Below, piece by piece: positions 1-9,782 of a stretch of 27,500 bases of DNA. How positions within the stretch are numbered: position 1 is the first letter of the stretch; each line of letters starts with the position of its first letter. Where the stretch lies: positions 35,001 through 62,500 of the forward strand of contig CAUYUJ010019885.1 of NCBI GenBank assembly GCA_963575745.1. Direction: 5' to 3'. This stretch comes from Prorocentrum cordatum (lineage: Eukaryota > Sar > Dinophyceae > Prorocentrales > Prorocentraceae). The position numbers and the translations under genes are program-made. Under the pieces are notes generated by a model. It was not told the origin of the DNA and did no database searches. It was given only the letters and a program-made list of their open reading frames with translations.

Positions 1-178
1 ATCAGCACCATCACCAACATCATGATCGTCATCATCGTCCGCATCAATTCATTGATGCCATCCATCATCATTAACATCATCACCATCATGATCATCATCA
101 TCAGCATCATCATCATCGTCATCGTCATCACCACCATCATCATCGTCATCATCAGCATCACCATCATCAGCAACGCCT
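1..178. repeat. Imperfect TCA/ATC triplet satellite
   Basis: The first 178 bases are almost entirely permutations of CAT, ATC and GTC triplets. All reading frames through it give only Ile/Met/Val or Ser/His/Asp runs, so the short open frames here are not credible genes. It resembles the tract at 417-590 and may be the end of a larger array lying to the left of the window. Confidence 0.9.
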
Positions 179-416
179 CGTTCGAGACATCCTCAAAACC
201 TATCCCACCATCGTGATCATGTCGAAAACTGGAACATATACATTACCAGTGGCGGGTTATTTCCAATCTCAAAACTTTTTGAGGGTCGGGGACGACGTCG
301 GGGTGGTGTGGTGTATATTTCCCCCCCGTTGTCCAAGGTATACACCAGGATCCGCGTTCCTGTGTGAACTTCAGCGCAGGGTCGGAAAAAAACGTCGGTG
401 TATAGAGTTTGTTTCC

Positions 417-590
417 CCATCATCACCACTATCGTCGTCGCCATCATCGTCATCATCACCTGTGCTGTCATTAACATCATGATCAGCGTCATCAGCATCA
501 GCATCATCAGCATCAGCATCAGCATCAGCATCAGCATCAGCATCAGCATCAGCATCATCACCATCGTCATCATCGTCATCATCATATCAC
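417..590. repeat. TCA triplet tract with CATCAG hexamer core
   Basis: Triplet-rich sequence whose centre, about 490-556, is a near-perfect run of the hexamer CATCAG. The flanks are mixed TCG/TCA triplets like those at 1-178. About 240 bp of non-repetitive sequence separates the two tracts (179-416), and no gene is seen in it. Confidence 0.9.
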
Positions 591-1616
591 AATCTAAATC
601 GTGATTTTAATGTGACTCTGGGTGAGGAAGTGGACGATGTGAGTCTGGGAGCCGGCGCGGTCGGAGCAATAACAATAACCACATCCTTTAGAGATGGGGA
701 ATAACAAGGGCCTGGAGGTTAATTGCCGGGCCCCTGTGGGAAGCTGTCTGGGTTTTTGTGCCGCGAGGGTGCCGTTCTGTCAATACGGTGCCCCCAGGAG
801 TCCCGACCCCTTCGTTTTTTAAGGCCCCAGGGCTAGTGAGGGCCCCTGGAGGCCGAAAACAGTGAAAGTGTTCCGCCTCGAATTGTTCAAGACGTTGGTT
901 GTCTGGTTGTCGGGCCAAAAGTCCTGGCGGAAGACCGGGACGATTCGGGCCTTCCCACCACAGCGCTCCCGACGAGGCGCAGCTGCTGGAAAGCTTGGCG
1001 GAAAGCATCTTGGCCTGGGCACGAGTCCGAGTCCCCACCTCGCAGAGGAGCGGATGAATGCCGCGTCCTCCCCGGCGGAGCTGGGCCCCGCAGATGCGCT
1101 CTCGGCGGCGAGCCCTTCCGCGGTGGGCGTCTCTGAGGCACCAGGGCCAGCGGCGGCCGCCGCGGTGGAGGACGGCGCCGGCGGCAGCGAGGCCAGCAAG
1201 GCCAAGGCGCGGCCCCTCTCGGTTCGATCGAGCCGGCTCGGTTCTCGGAGGTGCGTCGAGGGAGGAAGCCAGCGGGGGCCAGCCTTCTCTAGGGGAACGA
1301 AGAAAGACATAAACATAAAAATTCGGAGGGTATGTAATTTTTCGTTCCCCTATTCTCGGGAGGCGGCGGTTCTTCGCAGAGGCCCTCCTACTCTCCTGCC
1401 TTCTCGAAAGCCTCATGCGTCTCCGAAGAGAATGGCTCAGGGAGAGGCCTTCCGTGCCTGCCCCCCCCCGTGGGCGCGCCGCCGAGATGCCGAGCTCACA
1501 CCCGGCCCAGGCCGATTCGAAGCAGGCTCCCTGGTGATCCGTTGCGGCCCAGTGTGTGCACGGTGCCTTCGTGTGTCTTTGCGCAGCCGAACTGCGTCGA
1601 TTTCGGTCCCGTGCCA
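591..1616. other. No supported gene; region 5' of the ABC transporter
   Basis: A plus-strand frame stays open from 862 into the ABC transporter exon (to 1956). Upstream of about 1741 its composition is Arg/Pro/Ser/Gly-rich with no family resemblance, so it may be upstream exon, intron or untranslated sequence. The long minus-strand open frame over this region reads through GAG tracts and is a composition artefact. No spliced-leader sequence, promoter motif or RNA gene is seen. Confidence 0.5.
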
Positions 1617-1702
1617 GGAGGAGGAGGAGGAGGAGGAGGAAGAGGAGGAGGAGGAGGAGGAGGAGGAGGAGGAGGAGGAGGGGGAGGGGGAGGGGGAGGA
1701 GC
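1617..1702 (+). repeat. GAG triplet tract (polyglutamate if translated)
   Basis: A run of GAG triplets ending in GGGGAG repeats. In the ABC transporter frame it would encode about 28 residues, nearly all glutamate, ahead of the first recognisable part of the protein. It could be an acidic linker or part of an unrecognised intron; the sequence does not decide between them. Confidence 0.8.
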
Positions 1703-1740
1703 AAGCGCGGCCCGGTCCGACACAAGAGTCGGAGTGGAAC

Positions 1741-3789
1741 CGATCTCCCGATTCGGTGTTTGCTCGTCCTACGGAGGCGGAGAAGACGCCCGTCCTCCGG
1801 GTCGTGCGGATGCAGGGCGACCAGTGGGCGTCCTTGCTCCTGATGGTCGTCTTCTCGGGCGCCGCGGCGGCGCTCTCGACGTACGCCTTCTACGAGATGG
1901 TCGTCGTGATGAACATCGTGCTGGAGACGGATCCTGGCCGCATGCGCAAGGACTGATAAGCTTATTTCCCACCACCACCACCATAAGTTGGAGGGGGGAA
2001 GGAGGTGGAGGACGAAGAGGAGGATGAAGAAGAGGAGGAGGAGGAGGAGGAGGAGAATGAAGAGGAGGAGGAGGAGGAGGAAAAGGAGGAGGAGCAGGAG
2101 GAGGATCTCCTCCTCCTCCAACTTATGGTGGTGGTGGTGGAAAATAGGCCCATCAAGGACGCTGTGCGGCTCTCGATACGGCTCGGGCTCTACGCGGTCG
2201 CGATGATCCTGTCGTTCACGCTCTCGGGCTTCTTCAACGGCATGGCCGGCTCGTCGCTCACCGCCAAGCTGCGCTCGCGCGGCATCGCCGCGTTCATGAG
2301 GCAGGAGATCGGGTTCTTCGACCTCGAGGAGAATTCGGCAACCGAGCTCACGGCCTTCCTCGCAGAAAAGGTTGACAAGGTCAAGACCATCACGGCCGAG
2401 TCCCTCGACCTCGTTGCACAGCTCATCGGCGGTGTCACCGCGTTTCTGGTTATCGTCGTGCTCCATTCGGACTGGCGTTTGTTGCTCGCGTGGATCGGCA
2501 TGATCGTCATCATGGGCGCGACGATGCCGCTGCAGCAGGCCTTCCTGATGGGTGGCGACACCGAGAGCATGAAGAAGGGCGATGAGAGCAAGTCGAAGAT
2601 TGCAATGGCGCAAGCCTCCGCCAACAACATCGTTGGTGAGGCGGTGACCGGTATTCGCACTGTCGCCTCGTTCAACCTGGAGCACCGCTTCTACGATGGG
2701 TACACCTCGAATTCTTCCACCGTTTCGTCGATTCAGAAGAGGAATGCGTGCCTCGGTGGTTTCCTCCTCGGCTTTTCGAACTTTGTGATGTTGGTTGCTG
2801 TGGGTCTCATCTTTTATTACTCTGTGTGGCTTGCCAATCAGGGGATTGTCACCTTCACCAAGGCGATGGCACCGCTCATGGCGGTGATGGGCGTGATGGT
2901 TCCCATGATCAAGGCGAGCTCGCTGAACGACTTGCCGCAGGCGGCGACCGCCGCCGTGCGCCTGTTCAAGGTCTTCGACCGGGTGCCGCTCATAGACAGC
3001 CTCGACAAGTCAGGCACGACGCTGCCGACGGTGGCGGGTGAGGTCGAGCTGAAGGATGTCAAGTTCGCGTACCCGTCGGCGCCCGAGCATCTCGTGTGCA
3101 ATGGGTACTCGCTGGTCGTGCCCGCGGGTAAGACGGTGGCGCTGTGCGGCCCGTCGGGCTCGGGCAAGTCGACGATCATCCAGCTGATCGAGCGCTTCTA
3201 CGACCCGATCGAGGGCGTCGTGAGCCTGGACGGCGTCGACATCAGGACGCTCAACGTGCGCTGGCTTCGCTCGCAGCTCGGGCTGGTCTCCCAGGAGCCT
3301 GTACTCTTCCAGGGCACGGTCGCCGAGAATATTGCTTACGGCAAGCCAGCTGTAGCTGGAAAGGCGACCATGGCAGAGATCGAGGAAGCGGCGCGCATGG
3401 CCAACGCGCACGAGTTCGTCACGCAGAACCTCGCCGAAGGCTATCTTACAAATGTCGGCCTCCGGGGGGGCAAGCTGTCGGGCGGCCAGAAGCAGCGCAT
3501 CGCGATAGCACGCGCGCTCATCAAGAAGCCTGCCATCTTGCTGCTTGACGAGGCGACGTCGGCGCTCGACAACGAATCGGAACGCATCGTTCAGTCGGCG
3601 CTCGACGATATCATGACGAAGCAGAAACGCACAACGATCGTGATCGCGCACAGGCTCTCAACAATCAGAAACGCCGACATGATAGTCGTTGTCAATGGAG
3701 GGCGCATCGTGGAAAAGGGTACACACGAGGAACTGCTGGCTAACGCAGCCACTGACGGCATCTACGCAAACCTCGTAATGAGCGCGTGA
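1741..3789 (+). CDS. ABCB-type ABC transporter, transmembrane domain plus nucleotide-binding domain (two exons, 5' end uncertain)
   Basis: Exporter-type ATPase of the ABCB/MDR family, expected in a cell membrane; substrate unknown. Exon 1 ends at 1950 and exon 2 runs from 2158 to the TGA at 3787-3789; joining them restores one frame across the intron 1951-2157. Exon 1 holds a linker-like stretch (reading TPVLRVVRMQGDQW) and the first membrane helix. Exon 2 begins with the next helix, and the coupling motif FMRQEIGFFD follows. The nucleotide-binding domain is complete: Walker A GPSGSGKST (nt 3148-3174), Q-loop LVSQEPVLF, signature LSGGQKQR (from nt 3475), Walker B ILLLDEATSALD with the Asp-Glu pair at nt 3547-3552, and the switch histidine in IAHRLS (nt 3649-3651). 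The linker resembles the second half of full-length ABCB proteins, but no first half is visible upstream, so this is either a half transporter or a 3' fragment of a larger gene. The start given is the beginning of credible coding sequence, not a proven initiator; ATG 1810 is the nearest candidate. Confidence 0.9.
1951..2157 (+). other. Intron with GA donor and AG acceptor
   Basis: Exon 1 reads ...CGCAAG and then GACTGATAAG; the frame meets TGA at 1954-1956. The acceptor side reads ATCAAG then GACGCTGTG. The 7-mer CAAGGAC occurs at both junctions (1947-1953 and 2154-2160), so removing 207 nt restores the transporter frame as ...RMRKDAVRL. GA-AG is non-canonical, but GA and GC donors are known in dinoflagellates. 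A GC-AG alternative (1944-2147) is also in phase and would give ...RMPIKDAVRL; only cDNA can separate them. Confidence 0.75.
1954..2155. mobile_element. Introner-like element with 41-bp terminal inverted repeats
   Basis: The intron body is bounded by inverted repeats at 1954-1994 and 2115-2155. They match at 37 of 41 positions and all four differences are transitions. Both start TGAT and end in TAAGTTGGAGG, and they are flanked by the direct repeat AGGAC (1949-1953 and 2156-2160), or CAAGGAC if overlap with the repeat ends is allowed. The 120-nt interior is a GAG tract with no coding capacity. This is the structure of a short non-autonomous DNA transposon that supplies an intron, with the splice dinucleotides coming from the duplicated target site. 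Confidence 0.8.
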
Positions 3790-4079
3790 GGATTTCGTGT
3801 CTCGTACAGCTGCGAACACAGTGCAGTTAGAGACGTCGCTTTCTAATTCGTTTTCGCGCTGGCCTTTGTTGGGTTGCTCCTGAGCAGCACTATTTTCCCC
3901 TCTGGCCTACCGTGTAAATATGATTCATGGGCTGACGCCGCACTGCCGACCCCTTGAGGCGGCAGTAAGAGTGAAAAACGGAGTTTGCGGAACGCGCGCG
4001 ATTTCTGGGGAATCTTCGAATTTCAGCTTCTTGGGATTTCGTCGGGGGCGGTTGGCGGATCACGGCTCTGCTCTTGAGC
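3790..4079. other. 3' flank of the ABC transporter gene
   Basis: Non-repetitive sequence after the transporter stop codon, presumably 3' untranslated region and spacer. No AATAAA-type signal is seen, as is usual for dinoflagellate genes. No gene was identified. Confidence 0.5.
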
Positions 4080-4650
4080 TTCTCTGTGCTCTCCTGGCAG
4101 CCTTTTTGAGGCCTCTTGGGAGCCGTGTTGAGGCCTCTAAGGGCATTTTTTTGGCCTCTGTAGCCTTGCCCGTTTACGGGCCAACCCTTGTGATTTGACC
4201 GGGCCTCTGTCTGTCTGGGGTCCTCGTGGGAGCCTCTTGGGGCCTCTTGGGGGCCTCTTGGCGCCTCCTCGGCTTTTTTTTGGGCCGAGTGCTCGAAATG
4301 TCCTTTTGGGCCGTCTTGGAGCCCTCTTGAGGGCCTCTTGGGCTATCTTGGGTCGATCTTGAAAGCTTCTTGGGCCTTTGTGGGCCTCGTGAAAGCCCAA
4401 GAGGCGAATGTGCTAAACATATACGTTTTTTCCCCGGGAATGGGACGATTTCTGCTTCTGGAGAACCTCTTGGGACGCCTCTTGGTGGCTTCTTGGGGCG
4501 TCTTGGGGGCATCTGGGGCCGTCTGGATGCAATCTTGGGCGTCTTGGAGCGATCTTTCGGCGACTCGAAGCCCTCTTGGACCATCCGAGGGGGCCTTCTG
4601 GAACCCTCTTGGTCCGTTTTGGGCCCCCCTGAGGCTCCAAGGGTGCGGCC
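4080..4650 (+). repeat. CTTGG-phased decamer repeat, copy 1
   Basis: Dense repetition of CTTGGGNCCT-like units spaced about 10-11 bp, interrupted at about 4407-4455 by a unique-looking segment (AATGTGCTAAACATATACG ... GACGATTTCTGCTTCT). The same arrangement, diverged, occurs at 24160-25200, including the interruption (24943-24992) and a closing GAGGCTCCAAGGGTGCG-type end (about 4629-4650). This marks it as a dispersed repeat. Open frames here are Pro/Arg/Lys or Gly/Leu/Trp repeats without family identity. Confidence 0.75.
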
Positions 4651-4725
4651 GGCACTTTTGCCCCCCCCCCCTCCTCCAAACCGGCCGGACCGTGCTCCCG
4701 GGGGAGGGGTCTTGGGGAGGGGGAA

Positions 4726-4775
4726 GCATCTCACCCGCCGTGATTCCAAGGCATCTCACCCGCCGTGATTCCAAG
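4726..4775 (+). repeat. Perfect 25-bp tandem duplication
   Basis: The 25-bp unit beginning GCATCTCACCCGCCGTGATT occurs at 4726-4750 and again, identically, at 4751-4775. It lies just past the end of the decamer repeat, in non-coding sequence. Confidence 0.95.
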
Positions 4776-5710
4776 GGATTCGCCCAACCTTAAAAGTCTG
4801 TTTGCTTTAATGCTGACACATCAGTGGCGTGTGCTGACTTGCGCTGCGAAAGAAATGCTCGCATCCCCAGTGCTCCGCATCCCGAAGGGACCGCACGGGG
4901 CCTCTCACGCATAATTAGGGATTTTGAGAAGACGAGGGGCGCGCGAAGGTGGGACATAGAGCGACACCCCCGACGTCATGGTTTGCCCAAAACGTCGACC
5001 CTCAGAGGTACCGGCCCATTCCCCGGGATCCGTTTCATCCTGAGTCGTTGACTGACGGCCCCGAGGCCCAGTGAGGGCCCCCAGAGGTCGAGATTTCCCC
5101 CCCCCCCCAGGCAAGAAACGCCCGTCGGGATTTGGTCATGACGCGAGGGGCTCTGCGGTCTGGGGGGGGGGGGGGGGGGGGGCGCAGGTGTTCACCGGGG
5201 CCAGGGGGCCTCTCGGGCGGAGGAGGGCGGGTCGGCCGTGGCCGCACCGTGGGCCCCCAGGGGCCCCTGCGGGTCCCCATCAGTCTCCCTGTGGCCCCAG
5301 GAAGACCCCGGAGATCTCCAGTGATGCTGATGTTGGGCGTTCAGATGACGAAGAGATGCCCCTACCGCTACCCCTCCGTCGTTTTCCCCTCTCTGGGCCT
5401 CCTGGGCGGCTCTCGTCGCCACCGCTGGATTCGCTTCGAATTTCTGGTCATCACGCACCCGCGGAGAGGTCTGGGGAGTAGCGGTATCGGTACCTCTTGG
5501 TTTTCCCAGGCGTTGCGCAATGGAATGAATGCAAGCCGGGTGTCGAAGCACATGGGCAGTGATGCAGCGTTGTGGGCGGTAGTGCCGCACAGCGGTTTTC
5601 TAGGCTTCAGCCGGGACTTTCCGCGAGGTGTTGAACGTCGTCCGCACTGCTCTCGTACACTCTTTCAGCGTTGCGCAGTGGGGGGCGATACATTGGGGGG
5701 GGTGGAGAAT
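4776..5710. other. No supported gene; contains a 21-base G run
   Basis: GC-rich sequence with several overlapping open frames but no recognisable domain or consistent coding signal. An uninterrupted run of 21 G lies at 5162-5182, with C runs near 5097-5109. These are candidates for G-quadruplex structure or assembly error. Nothing else was identified. Confidence 0.5.
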
Positions 5711-5797
5711 GGTGCACCTGTGCACCTCCCGTGCCCTACAGGAGCCCGGAAGGGGCTCCCTGGGGCCCAAACGGGCACGACAGGTGCAGCCCCCAGT
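5711..5797. repeat. GTGCAC hairpin repeat family, copy A
   Basis: A stem-forming segment: GTGCACCTCCCGTGCCCT on the left is complementary to ACGGGCACGACAGGTGCA on the right, around CCTGGGGCCCAAA. A close relative lies at 15743-15830 and a more diverged one at 17517-17620. Confidence 0.6.
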
Positions 5798-7692
5798 AAG
5801 CCACGCCCGTCCGAGCTTGGGCCATGGATCGCCCCCCGTTAAGCCACGCCCCTGTCTGAGTCTGGGAAAACTGGAGGTCTCCAGAGCCCCCCCCCCCGGG
5901 TTTGCAGTCCGGTCCTCCGCTACAGATCAGGGGCCACGTTCGAAGCCGAGGCTCGCCGTGGCCGGAAAAGCCCCTCCGTGCCTTACTCGGCACTCCTGCT
6001 TTCGAGCCAGTGCGGCGTCTGAGCCCCTTCGGCTGCCGACCTTGTAGCGTCCCCGACGCCTTGTGGGAATGGAGCCCGTGTGGCCGCCCGTTTTCGGCGG
6101 CCGGCGGCGCTCTGAGGCCGAGCCAGCTCAGAAAGGAATCTGGAGGTCCCCGCGGAGGCTTCTGGAGTCCAGAGGCAAAAAGAGCGAACCATTTCCGAAG
6201 GCCTCGATCCCCGATTCCGGTGGCATATTACGGGAGCCCTGTAACACCTCGTATTGGATTCCACCTTTAGATTGCGCCAGCGTCCGTTGGCGTCCGGCAG
6301 TCGATGAGATGGCACCGACTTGGCGTCGGTTAGCATCCATTCCTTGCGTCGGTTAGCGTCGACCTGCGCCGATTCGCGCCGATTCGCAGGAGCCAGCGAA
6401 GCAAGATGGTACGGGAGGCTCTCGTGAACAGCTGCAGAGCTCGATGCTCCTTGCATGCCGGCAGCGGGTGTTCCACAGCTCGAAGGTTGCGCCCGTGTCC
6501 TCGTGGGGCCGCTCTGTGCAGCAGGCAGGGGGGCCAGGCGGGTCGCGGGCTGGCGACGTGCGGGTCGTGTGCGCGCCCCGAGCTCCACGAGTGGGAACGG
6601 GCTGACGTCACGCACGGGGCTGCCTTCCCTCGAGGAGCAAGCGCTGCATACTTGTTTTGCGTCGGCGGCTAGGCAGAGTAACTGCGCTGGCGGAAGAGCT
6701 GTCCAAACGGGGGTACCGTGGAAGCGAATTGTGCCACAACGCAGGAAGATGAGGGAAGGCCGGGAGGGCGGCCGAAGGCGAGGCCCCTTGAGCGACTCTG
6801 GACAGGTCCGCGCGTATTCATTCTTGGGTCTGCGCTGGACCCCCTTCCCTGGGCGCGGCGAGGCGTGCCAGGAGCGGCGTCTGAGATGCCGCGCACGAGC
6901 ACGATTTCGAGACCCGCCGCGCGACCCGGACTGCTGCGAAAGCATGCGCCAAGGATACGGGGATCAGAGACGATCAGGTACCATCCGATTCGTAACCGTA
7001 AGCCGTGCCCACAAGAGACTGGAGCTTGTTATTTATACGTCTCAGTCAGCACCTTGTGAGAGATCAAAGATTTTTGGTTCCGCGGGGAATGTGATCGCAA
7101 GGCTGAAACTTGGAGGAATGGAAGGAAGGGCACCACTAGGAGTGGAGCCTGCAGCTTAACTTGATTCAACGCGGGCATGATTAGACTTAGCAGGGATATT
7201 GATAGCTCTCTCATGATTATTTGGGACGTGGTGCATGCCTTTTCTGAGTTGGTGGAGAAAGTCGTCTTGCCACTTCTGCTTACCAACGAGGCCTCAACTG
7301 GCTAAGCACTTGCACGTAACTTCGGCTACGTGGGCAATTTCGTAGCCCCGCTGGCGCGGCCGTCATGAGAGAGCCACGGGTGCTCACCAGTTCACAGGCC
7401 AGACCGGCTGATATCTTCAAGGGTTTCGCCTATTGCCGCGCCCCCTTTTTTCTTAGAATTGGGCATGCCAGAGCTAAGCTGGGATGTAAGGGCGCCGTCG
7501 CGAAGCCATGTCGGGGCTTCACGCGAGGGCCAATATCGTACGTTACGGCTTGCACAGCAAAACTGAAACCATCTGCCGAATTCTGACAGTTCGACCTGCG
7601 AACTTGCTGACAATCGTGGCTTTTGGACGCGAGCATCGCGTAATTGAATAGGGATCTTAGCCCCTCACGCGATCGCACCGCAATTTACAAAA
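5798..7692. other. No supported gene; short degenerate repeats near 6340-6385
   Basis: Long overlapping open frames on both strands (for example minus 5983-6945, plus 6455-7159) lack any domain I recognise. Around 6270-6385 there are degenerate GCGTCGGTTAGC and GCGCCGATTC repeats. A 42-codon frame at 7177-7305 has a plausible amphipathic composition (IIWDVVHAFSELVEKVV) but no other support. GC content falls somewhat after about 7150. Confidence 0.45.
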
Positions 7693-8205
7693 GGATCATG
7701 GCTTCGAGGACACGAATATTTGTAATTTACTGAGGATCGTGGCAACTATTGGATCATTTACATGGGTTTGTGGTCTCGAGGATGCGAACATTTTGAAATG
7801 TACGAGGGATCGTGGTTCCGGGGACGCGAACATTGAGGGATCGTGGCCTTGGGGACGCGAATGCTGTAACTTTACAAGAGACCGTGGTCTCGGTGACGCA
7901 AACATTGTATACATTATTTGGGTTGATGGCCTAGAGGACGCGAATACGGTACGTTTTACGATGGCTTCTGGCCTCGAGGACCCGAATCTGAAGTAATTCG
8001 TCAGGGGCCTTGGCTTCGGGGGCGCGAGTCGTGTGCATGTACGGGAGACCGTAGCCTCGGCTACGCGACCGGATGGTGTACTTCACGAGGGACCGCGGCC
8101 TCGGGGACGCACGTGTTGCAGAATCGATGGGGGGGCAGTGACCTCGTTGACGCGAGTCTTGCATTATTACTCTTGTCCACTGCCTCGAGGGCGCGAATAC
8201 GGTGG
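7693..8205 (+). repeat. Degenerate minisatellite of about 41 bp, left block
   Basis: About twelve to thirteen diverged units share the core GATCGTGGCCTCGGGGACGCG followed by an A/T-rich half such as AACATTGTGTAATTTACGAG. Spacing is about 40-44 bp, with some shortened units. The same unit resumes in the same orientation at 9838-10050, beyond the inserted retrogene. Confidence 0.8.
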
Positions 8206-8367
8206 GGGCGTTGGTCAAGGAACGCTCCCAGGAGGCTGCAGACCCTGGAGGATTCCTTATCTGATGAGGGCGGCGGTGATATCCATGGCCAAGCCTCGAT
8301 TGGAGTTCCACGGGCCTCCAGACCCTGGATTCCTAATCGAAGGGTTCTTTACCCAATGCCCCCACCG

Positions 8368-8389
8368 TCCGTAGCCATTTTGGCTCAAG
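8368..8389 (+). other. Dinoflagellate spliced leader (dinoSL) relic, complete 22 nt
   Basis: TCCGTAGCCATTTTGGCTC followed by AAG matches the dinoflagellate consensus at all 22 positions, with T at the variable first base. The next bases are GCCAGG, not GT, so it is not an SL RNA gene, which would carry a splice donor here. It is the 5' end of a retrotranscribed mRNA. Confidence 0.95.
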
Positions 8390-8426
8390 GCCAGGTCCGC
8401 CCGCTTTCGGGCGCGCGGGACCCAGG

Positions 8427-9740
8427 ATGGCGCGGGATGGCGCGGAGTGCGCGCCAATGCGTTCGGCGGCCCAGCGTGCTGCGGGACGGCAGTGGGCTAA
8501 CTGGTCCGCCGACAACGCCGTGCGGCAGCTGACGGGCGAGTTGGGGAGGACTCGGGCCCGTCTGGAGGCCGCGGAGCAGGCCTTGGGCGCGGTCATCGGG
8601 GATGACGAGGTGGCCCACAGGCTGCAGGCGATGCTCCCCGCGCTGCAGGCCACGCTGGGAGGGTGGACCCCATCCTGGCTCGAGCGCCTGCGCCGCAACG
8701 TCGCCCTCCATGCCGAGGCGCAGGGCATGGACATCGTGGCGGCCAGCGCGGCGGAGCTACGTTCTGCGCAGCGGGGACCCCGGCTGGAGCGGCGCGCGGC
8801 GGCCTATGGCGCGCTGAGGGCGGATGCGCCTCCCTTCGTCCCCCTCGGCCCCATCGGCGCTGGCGCGCCCGGCGGCGGCGTGCCCCACACGCCGCGCGAA
8901 GCCAACCAGCTGCTGGCGGACCTCATCGCCTACGCCGCCCCCATGCAGGAGGCGCTTCTCGGCGAGGGTTGCCAGCACGCGCAGACCGACGGCATCGACG
9001 CGGAGCTGGAGGCCGCCGACGGCGGGAGCGGCGGGCCGCAGCTCCGTGGCCCCCAGGGCGCTGCGGCCGCCCGCGCCCGCGACCTAGCCGAGCTCCACGG
9101 CGCCTTCGTGGAGGAGGTCTTCGTGTCGGCGAACGAGGCCTTCGGCGTCCAGGACGACCTGAACCAGCTGATGGCTGATCTGGCGGCGGAGCTCGGAGGC
9201 GAGGCCGACTCCAGGCACGCCGCCGCGGCGGAGCCCGGCCCTGGGACAGGTGGATTCAGCCCACCGAAGTCGCAGTCCCAGGGTCGCGGCGAGTTCGTGA
9301 AGCCGCACGACGCGGAGGTGAACGCTGCTGGCATCGCGGAGCTCGACGCGCTGTATGCCGCTGCTGGGGGCACGGCGCTGGTGCGCGGCAGCGGCGCGCG
9401 GGCCCGCGGCGGGTTCGCCCAGGAGGCCGCCCTGAGCGGCGACACTGCAGGCACCTCGGAGCCCATCGGGCTGTCCGAGGCTGCTGGTGGCGAGGTGCTG
9501 CCGCAGGCGTCCGAGGGCACGAACAGCAGTGTGGTTGCTGCAGAGGCCGTGGCGGAGCAGGGCGCCTGCGCGGACCTCTCGGCGGATGACCTGCGGGAGC
9601 GCCACTCGGAGCCGAGCCCGACCGCGCCCGAGCAGGCCTCGGGCCAATGGCGGTCGGCAACGGACGAGCTCCGAGGCGCGACGTCAGCCCTCCTAATGGA
9701 CCTGGAGGCGCAGCTGGCGGCCGTGTGGGCGCGCGGGTAG
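8427..9740 (+). CDS. Unknown 437-residue Ala/Gly/Glu-rich protein encoded by an intronless retrogene
   Basis: I do not recognise this protein. ATG 8427 is the first ATG after the spliced leader, 37 nt downstream, which makes it the natural start; the stop is TAG at 9738-9740. The N-terminal 110 or so residues are predicted helical and charged (GELGRTRARLEAAEQALGAV, then LERLRRNVALHAEAQGMDI). Next come an Ala/Gly/Pro-rich middle, a short helical region near residues 210-250 (LAELHGAFVEEVFVSANEAF), a low-complexity acidic/Ser region, and a final helix (DELRGATSALLMDLEAQLAAVW). No signal peptide, membrane segment or catalytic motif is seen. The frame is intact and strongly GC-biased at third positions, as expected for dinoflagellate coding DNA. 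It has no promoter carried over from its source, so expression would depend on the new site; a parental intron-containing copy should exist elsewhere. Confidence 0.75.
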   Translation: MARDGAECAPMRSAAQRAAGRQWANWSADNAVRQLTGELGRTRARLEAAEQALGAVIGDDEVAHRLQAMLPALQATLGGWTPSWLERLRRNVALHAEAQGMDIVAASAAELRSAQRGPRLERRAAAYGALRADAPPFVPLGPIGAGAPGGGVPHTPREANQLLADLIAYAAPMQEALLGEGCQHAQTDGIDAELEAADGGSGGPQLRGPQGAAAARARDLAELHGAFVEEVFVSANEAFGVQDDLNQLMADLAAELGGEADSRHAAAAEPGPGTGGFSPPKSQSQGRGEFVKPHDAEVNAAGIAELDALYAAAGGTALVRGSGARARGGFAQEAALSGDTAGTSEPIGLSEAAGGEVLPQASEGTNSSVVAAEAVAEQGACADLSADDLRERHSEPSPTAPEQASGQWRSATDELRGATSALLMDLEAQLAAVWARG

Positions 9741-9782
9741 CCTCGGCCTGCCGCCCCCTCTTCCTGAATGCATGCATGAACC

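Noticed and set aside
688-2685. 665-codon minus-strand open frame
   Set aside because: It runs antisense through the ABC transporter and two GAG tracts; the protein is Leu/Arg/His low complexity. It is open because GC-rich DNA has few stops.
5983-6945. 320-codon minus-strand frame
   Set aside because: No domain, Arg/Pro/Ser-rich composition, equally open frames on the other strand, and no SL or TSD.
7177-7305. 42-codon frame with amphipathic composition
   Set aside because: Too short and without homology, motif or leader; recorded only in the description of the surrounding stretch.
8047-8068. Another spliced-leader fragment (ACCGTAGCCTCGGCTACG)
   Set aside because: It is a variant unit of the 41-bp minisatellite (GACCGTGGCCTCGGGGACGCG) that matches the leader only over CCGTAGCC.
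8368-8389. SL RNA gene
   Set aside because: An SL RNA gene needs a GT donor right after AAG and an Sm-site/hairpin region; here AAG is followed by GCCAGG and coding sequence, and target duplications flank the unit. The same applies to 11641-11661.
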